NCBI GenBank assembly: GCA_029863385.1
Contig: JAOTVU010000005.1
Coordinates: 1-59,929, forward strand
DNA length: 59,929 nt
DNA from: Acidimicrobiia bacterium
Lineage (GTDB): Bacteria; Actinomycetota; Acidimicrobiia; Acidimicrobiales; SZUA-35
Direction of reading: 5' to 3'
Shown here: one piece after another, positions 47,244 through 56,700 of the stretch
Layout: each line of letters opens with the position of its first letter
How positions within the stretch are numbered: the first letter of the stretch is position 1
Notes under the pieces: model-generated
What the model was told of the DNA's origin: nothing
The model's input: the letters and a program-made list of their open reading frames with translations, nothing else
Databases searched by the model: none
Made by a program: the position numbers and the translations under genes

Positions 47244-50200
47244 CGGAGCCACTCCCCGTCGACACGGGCTCACTGTCGGCAGCTGCTTCCCGGTCACCAT
47301 TGGTGGTGATATCGATCGGTTCGACGGGTGTTCGCAGATCGATCGGGTCGTCGGTGTCGACGTCGGCTTTGAGCCGTTCGTAGACCACGGGAATGACAAC
47401 TGAGGTCGCCAGCAGCGACGTGACCAGGCCGAACAGCATGACAACGGCCATGGGACGCAGGATCTCCAGCCCGGGCGCATTGCCCAGGAACAGCGATGGC
47501 AGCACGAGCAGTGCGATCATCACCACCGAGGCCAGCGCGGCCGGAACCCGCTCCCGGGCGGCCTCCCGCATCGGTTCCGGCCCGGCATCGACGGCGTCGA
47601 GTTCCAGGGTGCGGGCTCGATCGATGACCAGCATCGCATGGCGCACCGTGAGGCCGGTGACGGCGAGGAGGCCGAACGCTACGGCCAGGGTCATCTCGCC
47701 GCCGACCACGATGGCGCCGATGACGCCGCCGATCAGAGCGGCCAGCACGGCTACCAGGACGCCGGCGGCCAGTCGCCACCCTCCGAACGCCGCCTGGATA
47801 AGCAGATACACACCGACAAGGGCGGCGGTGGCCAGCAGCAGAAGACGCCCTGGACCACCCTGATCGGCGTCCGCACGTCCGACGATCTCGGCCCGATACT
47901 CCTGGGGGAAGCTCACCTCCTGGAGTGCCGTTTCGATGTCGTCGGCCACTGCGGCCTCGCTGCGTCCGTCGACGATGACGTCCACGTCGGCGAACCGGGA
48001 GACGGCATCCCGGCGGATGTTCAGCGGCACATCGACCATCTCGATGTCGGCCAGCTCGCTCAGCGGCGCCTGCGACCCGTCCGGCAGGTCGATGAGCAGC
48101 GATTCGAAGTCGCTGGTCTCGTCCCGCAGTTCGGGCTCGGCCCAGACGACGACGTCGAAGACCTTCTGCTCCTCGAACAGGCTGCCGACCTGCAGCCCGG
48201 AGAACAGCGTGGTTGCCTGCCGTCGCACGTCGCCGGGCAAGATGCCGTACTGTTCGGACTGATCCAGTCGAACCGTCACGTTGAGCTGCGGCTCGAGGAC
48301 CTGATCCTCGACGGAGGCCGAGGACACGCCGTCGACGACGTCGACCAACTCGGCGATCTCCCGGGCCTTGGCGTCGAGTTCGCCCAGCTCGACACCGTAG
48401 ACCCGTACGATGAGATCGGAGGTCGGACCGTTCAGCGCCTCGTCGAGGCGCTCGGGAATGAACGTCTGGCCCACGGTGGCCGATCCGGGTAGACCGGCAC
48501 TCACTTCTTCGATGGCTTCGACGGTCGCGTCGCGATCGGCACCTTCGCTGAACCGCACCCAGAGTTCCGCGGTGTTGACGTTCACCGTTCGATCGCCGGT
48601 CTCGGCCCGGCCGATGTGAGCGCTGACACCTTCGACACCGTCGATGGCGGTCAGCTCGTCGGTTGCCGACTGGATCGTGTCGAGCATGACGGCCGGCGAG
48701 GTCCCCGGCTCCGCCTCCCAGTGCAGGAGGGCATCGTCCTGCTGGAACGTCGGCGTCCAGGATCGATCCATCAGGGCGATGACGCCGATGGACACGACGG
48801 CCAGCACGGCGACTCCGCCGAGAATGGCCGTGCCGCTGATGCGACCGACCGACTCCGTAATGCGGTCATAGATCGACATCACACGATCGGACGACGACGG
48901 CTCGGGCGCCTGAGCGATGTCGGTCATCAGCAGCGACGACAGAGCGGGGGTGAGCAGCATGGCGGAGATGAAGGCGACGGCCACGGCGATGATGTAGGAG
49001 GTGGCCAGCGGCGAGAACAGGTCGCCGGTCAACCCGGGCAGGAAGTACACCGGTACCACCACGAGGATCAGAATGACCGTGGCGGTGGCGACGGCTCGTC
49101 GCGTCTCGTTCCCGGCGAAGAAGATGGCCGATCGGGTGGAACCGACCTCATCGGCGGCGCGGGCCGCCTGGAGTCGTCTCGTGACGGTCTGGGTGTCGAC
49201 AATGACTTCGTCGATGAGAACCGCCAGCGCGATGATCAGTCCGCCGATGGTCAACAGGTTGAGGGTCTCCCCCCGGTAGTCGAGCACGAGCAGTGCCAGG
49301 CTCAGGCTGGTCAGGATGACGACGAGACTGATCAGCGCCGATCGCCAGCTTCGGACGAACAGGGCGAGAGCGGCCAGGGCCAGGACGAGACCGACACCCA
49401 GGGCGATGATCAGGTTCGAGGTCATGGACCCGACGTAGTCGGCGGGCCGGAACAGCTCGGTGTTGATGTCGACGCCGGGAAGGCCGGCCCGCATGAGGCC
49501 CAACGTCGTTTCGACGTCATCGGTGACAGCGCCGGCGTCCGCTCCCGGGAAACGCTCGATCACGAGCAGCATGCCCGGCTCGCCGTCGATCAATGCGTCA
49601 CCGATGAGCTGCTGATGGCTCTCGGTCACTTCTGCGACGTCACCGATCAGTAGATCAGGGTGGCCGACCATCGGAACTTTCTCCAAGTCCTCGGGCGACG
49701 CGATGGGCAGGAGATGGCGAATGCCGAGCCGCTGATTCGGAGTGTCGATCCAGCCACCGGTTCCCGGCTTCGACGACTCGAGGAACGTCAGGGGTGAAAC
49801 CCAGAGGGCCTCGCCGGTCGTCTCCACCACCTCATCGAGCGTTACGCCGGCCGCGTTCAGATTGGCCGGATCGACCAGCACCTGAAGTTGGCGGTCGCGG
49901 TGGCCCCATACGGCCACGTTGGCCACACCGGGAACACCCAACAGGCGCGGCTTGATGTTCCATCGGGCCAGCACCCCCAACTCGACCATCGACATGTCAT
50001 CGGACGAGAGCCCGACCATCATGACCCGGCTGTTGGACGAGAGAGGCTGGAGCATGACCGGTGGTTTGGACACGTTCGGTAGCGCGTGGGCCTGGGTGAG
50101 CCGTTCCTGGACCATTTGGCGGGCCCGTATCGGGTCGGTGCCGGGCTCGAACTGCATCACGATCGAGGACAGTCCTGCGACCGACTCGGAGCGGATGTCC

Positions 50201-50442
50201 TCCAGCCATGCGACCCCGTTGAGGAGATCGGCCTCGAGCGGGACGGTTATCAGCGACTCGACCTCGGCCGCGGAGAGGCCAAGGGCCTCGGTTTGAACTT
50301 CGACCAGTGGGGGATCGAATTCCGGAAAGACCGCGACCGTCGACGATCGCAACTGAAAGACACCAGCGATTATTGCCACAAATGCGAGGGCAAGTATTGC
50401 GACTCGAGCGCGCAAACCAACCCCGACCATCCATCGGATCAT
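47233..50442 (-). CDS. RND-family efflux transporter, second paralogue
   Basis: 1,069 residues, same twelve-TM double layout. STVAVFPEFDPPLVEVQT and LSAAEVESLITVPLEADL show homology to the partner. The TM4 relay segment reads LIDEVIVDTQTVTRRL (Asp411-Glu412, Gln418) against VVDDAIVDVENI in the paralogue. The last 40 residues are an acidic cytoplasmic tail. AAGGGGGAATCAGG precedes the ATG at 50442. First gene of the overlapping three-gene operon. Two different RND proteins plus one adaptor, as in MdtBC-type heteromers, would fit a mixed trimer; that is inference. Confidence 0.92.
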   Translation of the reverse strand: MIRWMVGVGLRARVAILALAFVAIIAGVFQLRSSTVAVFPEFDPPLVEVQTEALGLSAAEVESLITVPLEADLLNGVAWLEDIRSESVAGLSSIVMQFEPGTDPIRARQMVQERLTQAHALPNVSKPPVMLQPLSSNSRVMMVGLSSDDMSMVELGVLARWNIKPRLLGVPGVANVAVWGHRDRQLQVLVDPANLNAAGVTLDEVVETTGEALWVSPLTFLESSKPGTGGWIDTPNQRLGIRHLLPIASPEDLEKVPMVGHPDLLIGDVAEVTESHQQLIGDALIDGEPGMLLVIERFPGADAGAVTDDVETTLGLMRAGLPGVDINTELFRPADYVGSMTSNLIIALGVGLVLALAALALFVRSWRSALISLVVILTSLSLALLVLDYRGETLNLLTIGGLIIALAVLIDEVIVDTQTVTRRLQAARAADEVGSTRSAIFFAGNETRRAVATATVILILVVVPVYFLPGLTGDLFSPLATSYIIAVAVAFISAMLLTPALSSLLMTDIAQAPEPSSSDRVMSIYDRITESVGRISGTAILGGVAVLAVVSIGVIALMDRSWTPTFQQDDALLHWEAEPGTSPAVMLDTIQSATDELTAIDGVEGVSAHIGRAETGDRTVNVNTAELWVRFSEGADRDATVEAIEEVSAGLPGSATVGQTFIPERLDEALNGPTSDLIVRVYGVELGELDAKAREIAELVDVVDGVSSASVEDQVLEPQLNVTVRLDQSEQYGILPGDVRRQATTLFSGLQVGSLFEEQKVFDVVVWAEPELRDETSDFESLLIDLPDGSQAPLSELADIEMVDVPLNIRRDAVSRFADVDVIVDGRSEAAVADDIETALQEVSFPQEYRAEIVGRADADQGGPGRLLLLATAALVGVYLLIQAAFGGWRLAAGVLVAVLAALIGGVIGAIVVGGEMTLAVAFGLLAVTGLTVRHAMLVIDRARTLELDAVDAGPEPMREAARERVPAALASVVMIALLVLPSLFLGNAPGLEILRPMAVVMLFGLVTSLLATSVVIPVVYERLKADVDTDDPIDLRTPVEPIDITTNGDREAAADSEPVSTGSGSDGA

Positions 50443-50465
50443 CCTGATTCCCCCTTCGGAGTATC

Positions 50466-50494
50466 GCTATAACTGTTCCCGTTTAATACGACAA
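50466..50494 (-). promoter_or_regulatory. Probable promoter of the RND operon
   Basis: On the minus strand TTGTCG (50489-50494) and TATAGC (50466-50471) are separated by exactly 17 bases and end 23 bases before the RND ATG. The surrounding bases are AT-rich compared with the rest of the window. It implies that the RND operon can be transcribed independently of the NRPS gene upstream. Confidence 0.5.
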
Positions 50495-50743
50495 TTGCGT
50501 GGAGGCGGAAAAACGCGCCAACCACAGAGAGCCTGAGTGTCGAACAACCTCGGTGCCATTCCCCACCTGGCAAACTCACGCATCGAGCCGGCCAACAATG
50601 ACACGGCTGTTCCTTTCCCTCAAAAAAGGAAAGCCTATGGGGTCATCGTAGACGAGGCCCGGCGAGCTGCGCCAGACATTTCCCCCAATTTGTTCGACTA
50701 TTCTCACCGGCCATTGTTGCGGTGTAGCGACGCCTAGGTATTT
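50495..50743. other. Intergenic region between NRPS and RND operon
   Basis: Noticeably less GC-rich than the flanking genes. It holds a 6-bp hairpin CTTTCC-N9-GGAAAG (50613-50633) with an A-rich loop, too weak to call a terminator with confidence. A 66-codon open frame (50537-50737, plus strand) has no family resemblance and is probably chance. Confidence 0.4.
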
Positions 50744-53700
50744 CTACCCAAACTCACCGGTTGCCAATGCGTCGTCGATATCGATTTGGAGGAGGTCGGC
50801 CAACCGCTCGACATGAGGCTCCGCCACCATCGTCAAGTGGTCACCCGAGACGACCCGGATGATCAGTCCCCCGTTGGCCACCGGCGGCCACCCCAGATCG
50901 ATGTCGAGGAAATGGCCGGTGAACGGATCCTCGGCCGCTTTGTAGACGGCCATCGGCGCCGGATAGGGCCGGTAGTCGTAGCGGAGCTGGCTCTGAATGT
51001 TCTCTTCGATGAAACGTCGCACCTCGAGCCGATGACCGGGGTCGAGACCGAGTCGACGACGCACCTCGGTTTCCCCGAGCTCGGCGAAACGCCGCAGCTT
51101 TTTCATCTGGTAGGCGGTGCGGCCGATCACGTAGTCCTTCGGATCGTCGCGCAGGGCATTCAGATGGGTGGCCAACCGGCCCCTGAGCCCGAGTTCCGTC
51201 TGCATCTGTATCGCAGCGGGGCCTGCGGCGTCGAACAACGCCAGCAACGCGACGTCGCGTCCGGCGCCAACCAGTTGTTGGGCCGTCTCGAAGGCAACGA
51301 CGCCGCCCAGCGAAATCGCAATCAGGATGATCGGGCCGTCGGGACGGACCCGGTTGATCTCGGCGACGTATTCGGCGGCAATACCGTCCACCGAGGTCGG
51401 GCCCTCGGTGCGGAGGTCGGCGTCGTGCGTGGGCTGCCCCAGCCCGTACATCGGCTGGTCATCGCCGAGTCGGGCCGACAGCGGCCGGAAATAGGCACAA
51501 TCGATACCGAGAACGTGGATGGCGAAAAGCGGCGGCCGCGTGCCGTTGGGCTGAATCGGCACAAGGAACGCCCCGGTGTCGAGGCCCTCGCCCGACACCG
51601 GGCCGGCGGGCGAGGCGATTGCTTCGATGGTGGCCACCAGACCACGCGGGGTCTGGGATCGATACAGGGCCGAGACCGGGATTCGTCGACCGAACTCCTC
51701 CTCGATCGCCAACAACAACTCGATTGCGGTCAGGGAGTGCCCGCCGTGGTCGAAGAACGAGTCGTCGAGTCCGACGTCGCGTTGGCCGAGGGCCTCGGCG
51801 AAGAGGCGAGCCATGGTGCGCTCCGCTCCCGTGGCGGCAGGGTCCTCGGACACCGACGTCCGCTCGATCCGACCCTCGGCTACGACCGAGGCCTCGAGCT
51901 CGGCCACGGCTTGGCGGTCGATCTTGCCGTTGGCCGTCTGGGGAAGATCGGATCGGAACCGGTAGACCGACGGCCGCCACAACGGCGGTAGGGCGTGGGC
52001 AGCCGCATCCCGCAGTGCGTTCTCGGTGACGGCGGCCCCCTGGCCCGCCGCGGCGTCGGTGCCGTCGGTGCCGTCGGTGTCGTCGGTGGCGGCAACCCAG
52101 GCGGCGAGACGCCGACCTGCCGCCGCGGTGACCACCGCGGCCCGGACACCCGGCACCGCGGTGAGTATCCGTTCGATCTCATCGGGCTCGACCCGTACGC
52201 CGCCGACGTTGAGCTGGTTGTCGACACGACCGAGGTAGTGCACGACCCCATCGATGACAACGGCCCGATCGCCGGTGGCGTAGGTGGACCCGAACTGTTC
52301 CGCCACCCCGGCGCCGCCCAGCACGAGCTCGCCGGCGACCCCGGCCGGACGCACGGCGCCGTCGGGGCCGCGGACCTCCAACCACGTGCCGGCGATCGGG
52401 GCGCCGATCGGGACCGGGTCGTCGCCGAAGCGCACGTGGTGGCCGGTGGCCCATACGGTGGCCTCGGTCGGCCCGTATTCGTTGGTCAGCCTCGACAAAG
52501 GGAAACGGCGGTAGTGCTGCTCCACGAGCCCGGGCGGACAGGCCTCGCCGGCCACGATCACCTGGCCTGGCCACCGTTGGCGTTCGCCGACGGGCCGGAG
52601 CCGCCCTCGTCGCTCCATCGAGTCGATCACGCCCTGGTAAAGGGTCGGCACCATGAGCGTGTGGGTGATACCACGGTCGACGAGCAGGTCGGCCACCGCA
52701 TCCACGTCGTGGACTTCATCGTCGGTGGGTAGCACCAGCGTACCGCCCTCGGCCAGTGTCCAGAAGATCCCGGCCACGCTCGAGTCGAAGGACGCGCTCG
52801 ACAACATCAGGTAGCGGAACTCGTCGACCGCGCCCGAGCGTTCAATCGGTGCCCCTGTGGCGTCGACCCCGTAGAACGGCGCCCGGGCCAGCGTGCTGGC
52901 GGTAAGCCGGCCGTGGGAGATCCGAACCGGTTTGGGTTCACCGGTGGACCCGGAGGTGAACATGAGGTAGGCGGGATCGTCGGGATCGACGATCGGCAGC
53001 GGCGTAAGGGGTACGCGGGGTTCGGCTGCGGAGTCGACCGACCGCGACGCCCACTCGACGAGCCCGGCGTCCACGACGATGCGGGCATCCGAGCGTTCGA
53101 GCAGCATCTCCCGCCGCTGCCGCGGATACGTGGGATCGACGGGTACGTAGGCGCCACCGGATCGCAGCACGCCGATGATCGCCACGATGAGATCGACGGA
53201 GCGGCCGACGGTGATCGCCACCGGGTCACCGGGCGTCACGCCCAGGCCGAGAAGGTGTCGGGCCAGATCGGCGGATCGTTGTCCGAGCTCATTCCAGGTC
53301 AACGACCGATCCCCACAGACCACCGCCGGTGAATCGCCCGCTGCATCCAACAACTCGACGATCCGGTCGAGCACCGGCCTTGATGCGGCGTCGGGTAACG
53401 CCGGGCCGTCGAGTCGGCTTGGCCGGTCGGGGCCGGCCGTCGAGGCACGGGCGGCGCTCGCCGCGGTGACGTCCACCAGGGCCCGGTCGATGGCGACGAG
53501 GATGCGCTCGGCCTGGGCCTCGGTAATCACCGAGCCCCGGTACTCGAGACTGAGGTCGAGCCGATCGGCTCGGCGCTCGACGAAGATCGTGGCGTCGGCC
53601 ACGGCGGAACCGTTGGACAGAACCCGCTGCTCGGCCGTCGCCGACCCGACCGTGCCGGGACCGAGATCGTCGAAGGCCACGTAGACGGAGGGGGCGGCGG

Positions 53701-56700
53701 CCGGCAGGCCGGCCTCCCGGCGATCGGCCAGGATGCGGGCCAACGGAAAGGCCCGGTGGCTGAGCGTTTCGCCGAGCCGGCGGGCGACGGCCACCGGGTC
53801 GCGATCGACGACCAGCGGAACCGTGTTGAGGAAGTAGCCAACGAGCGAATCGGCGGCGGCGTCGGTTCGGGTCGAGGTTATCAACCCGACCTCGACCTCC
53901 GGTTCGGTGCTGAACGGATGAAGCGCCGCGCCGATGGCACACAGAGCGACGGCGAAGGCCGAAGCGCCGTCGGTGCGGTCGAGCGCGTCCGGCGGAACCG
54001 AGGCCGCTCGGACGAGGAACCCGTCGGATTCGGGTTCGAAAACCACGAATCCAGGCCGGTTTCCGCGCCCCACGTCCGCCTCGAGCCAGTATCGACGGTC
54101 CCGGTCCTCCCTCCGGGCCTGTTGCCACCGGCAGTAGCCGCCGTAGTCGGTTGGCAGTGGCTCGGGTTCTGACCCGGCGAGGAGTGTGTTGACCTCCCGC
54201 CAGATGATGTCGAAGCTCTCGGCGTCGGCCGAAGCGTGGTGGACGACGAGCAGTACCGCCATGGGACCGCCCCGGACCGGCTGCACCAGGCAGCGCAGGA
54301 GCGGGCCGCCGTCGAGGTCGAACGGCTCCCGGTGCACGGCCGCCAGAGCGCCGGCAAGATCGGCCTCGTCGACGGGATCGGCGGCCCGGAACGAGAGCGC
54401 CTCGGCACCCGACAACCGGCGCCGGTTCGCCCCGTAGGTCCACGACAGCGGCTGGTGGCGCTCGGTCACCCGCTCCAGGGCCCCGCACAGTGCGGCCTGG
54501 TCCCGTAGCACCTCGGCCGTTGCATCGAGCCGGTAGACCCGGCCGATGTTGTACATGATGTCGTCGGGCCGGGTCGCCTGATCGAACAGGATGGCCTGCT
54601 GGCCCGGTGACAGTTCGGGCATCACCTCGGCCGGCGACGGCGGAGGAGGCGTCGCCGACGGTGCGTCGTCGTCCTCACCCCCGGCGATGGGGCCGCCGGT
54701 TTCGACGCCGATGAGCGTGTCGAGCACGAGGGCCAGCGAACGAGGGGTGGTGTGGCGGAAGGCAAGGTCCTCGGCCGCGTCGATCGACAGGGTTTCGGCC
54801 AAAGCCACGATCGACTCCAGCGCGGCCAACGAATCGCCACCGAGGGCGAAGAAGTCGTCGTCGACGCCGATCGGCTCGATACCCAGCACCTTCTCCCACA
54901 CCTTGACGATCTGGCGCTCGGTTTCGGTCGACGCCGGAACGTGCAGCCCGGCCGATGGCCGGTGCACCCGCTCCGGTGGCGGGAGGGCGTCGGTGTCCAC
55001 CTTGCCGTTGGTGGTCAGCGGCACCTGATCGACGGGCACGAAGGCGGACGGGATGGCGTAGTCCGGGAGTCGTCGACCGAGAAAGCTGCGCAGCTCGGCG
55101 CCATCGGGAACGGGTTCGTGCTCGGCCTTCGGATTGCGCTCGAACCAGGCGGTCAGCACCTCACGGCGCCGGGGCTGATAGCCGACTTCGACCAGCATTG
55201 CGTTGACCTCGTCGAGGTCGAGCTGGTCGTCGAGCTCCTCGATCGCCTCATCTCTGGTCTTGTGGCCGAGCCGTACGTCCCAGGCGTAGGGAATGGCGTA
55301 GTTGTGGTACCCCTGCTCGGTGAGGTGGGTGTGGATGCCTGCGGCATTGATGAGACAGTTGGTCGAGCGACCGGTGTCGGGCGGCCGCACCCACGGTGCC
55401 CGATTGGTGAGAAAGTCGAGCATCTCCGACAGCTCCACGTCGACGTAGCGGTAGAAGTCGACGTAGCGGATTCGGGAGAAGACATCGTCGGTAGCGAAGA
55501 TGTCGGTGGCGAGCAGCCGGTTGACTGCGTCGTCGGCCCGGTGGTAGATCCTACGGGCCTCGAGCACGGCCCGATCGATGGCATCCGGATCGAACCGATC
55601 GAGATCGAACTGCTGCGGGATGAGCCGCGTCTCGAACAGCTGACCCCGCGACAGCCCGGTCACGATGATCGGTATCCCCAACTCGGCCGCCCGGTTGGTG
55701 GCCAGCGTGTAGATGGTCTTGTAGCAACCGTTGCACACGTTGGAGTGGGCGGCGAGCGAGTCGGCGAAGATCGCGTTCATGGCGTCGGTGGTCACGAACT
55801 CGTGGTCGATGCCGAGGTCGGCCACCGAACGGCGGATGTTGTCTTTGGCCCCTTCCGAGATGAACCCGTTGTCGAGCGTGATGGCGTACGGTCGGGCCCC
55901 CATCTCCACCAGCCGGTACAGCGCGTAGGTTGAGTCCTTGCCCCCGCTCAGCAGATGGAGCACGTCGTACTCGCCGCTGCGGTTGGACCGGGCCTTCTCC
56001 AGCTCGGTCGCCAGGTCGGCGGGGGTCTTGAACCAACTCTCGGCGACTGGGGCGACCGTCTCGTAGGCGTGGCAGGTCTCGCAGATCCCGGCCTCGTCGA
56101 AGGCGACACCGGGCACATTGTCTGGCAAACCACACCGGCGACAGTGGACGGTTGGCTCCGCTGTGGATGGCGACCACAGACGAACCGCGGCCCGGCCGAT
56201 GGCGGGGTGTTCGGCCAGCGCCTGTTCGACCTCGATCGGCTCCAGCCTGCGCCCGCCGACCTTGACCTGCTCGTCGATCCGGCCGAGGTAGACGAGCTGC
56301 TCGGGATCGGGGAGGCGGACCAGGTCACCGGAGCGATAGAACCGGCGGCCCCCGACGTCGACGAACGGCGACCCGGTCTCGAGCTCGGTGCCGGGGTCGG
56401 TGTCGAGATACCCGGCCGTCAGTCCCCGATGGTGGATCAGCAGCTCACCGGCCACCCCGGGCGGGACCGGCTGGAGGTAGCGGTCGACCACGGCCAGCGT
56501 CACGCCGGGCGCGGGACGACCGATCGGCACCTCGGCAAGGCGCTCGCGCCCATCCGCCACGGTGGCCGGCGCGACCTGATGAATCATGCAGCCGACGACG
56601 GCCTCGGTCGGGCCGTATTCGTTGAAGATCCGGGCCTCCGGATCGAACGCAAGAATCTGTTGGGCCAGCGTCGAACCGAACGCTTCGCCGCCCACGATCA

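Noticed and set aside
50537..50737. 66-codon open frame between the NRPS and RND genes
   Set aside because: No ribosome site, no recognisable motif, composition unlike neighbouring proteins.
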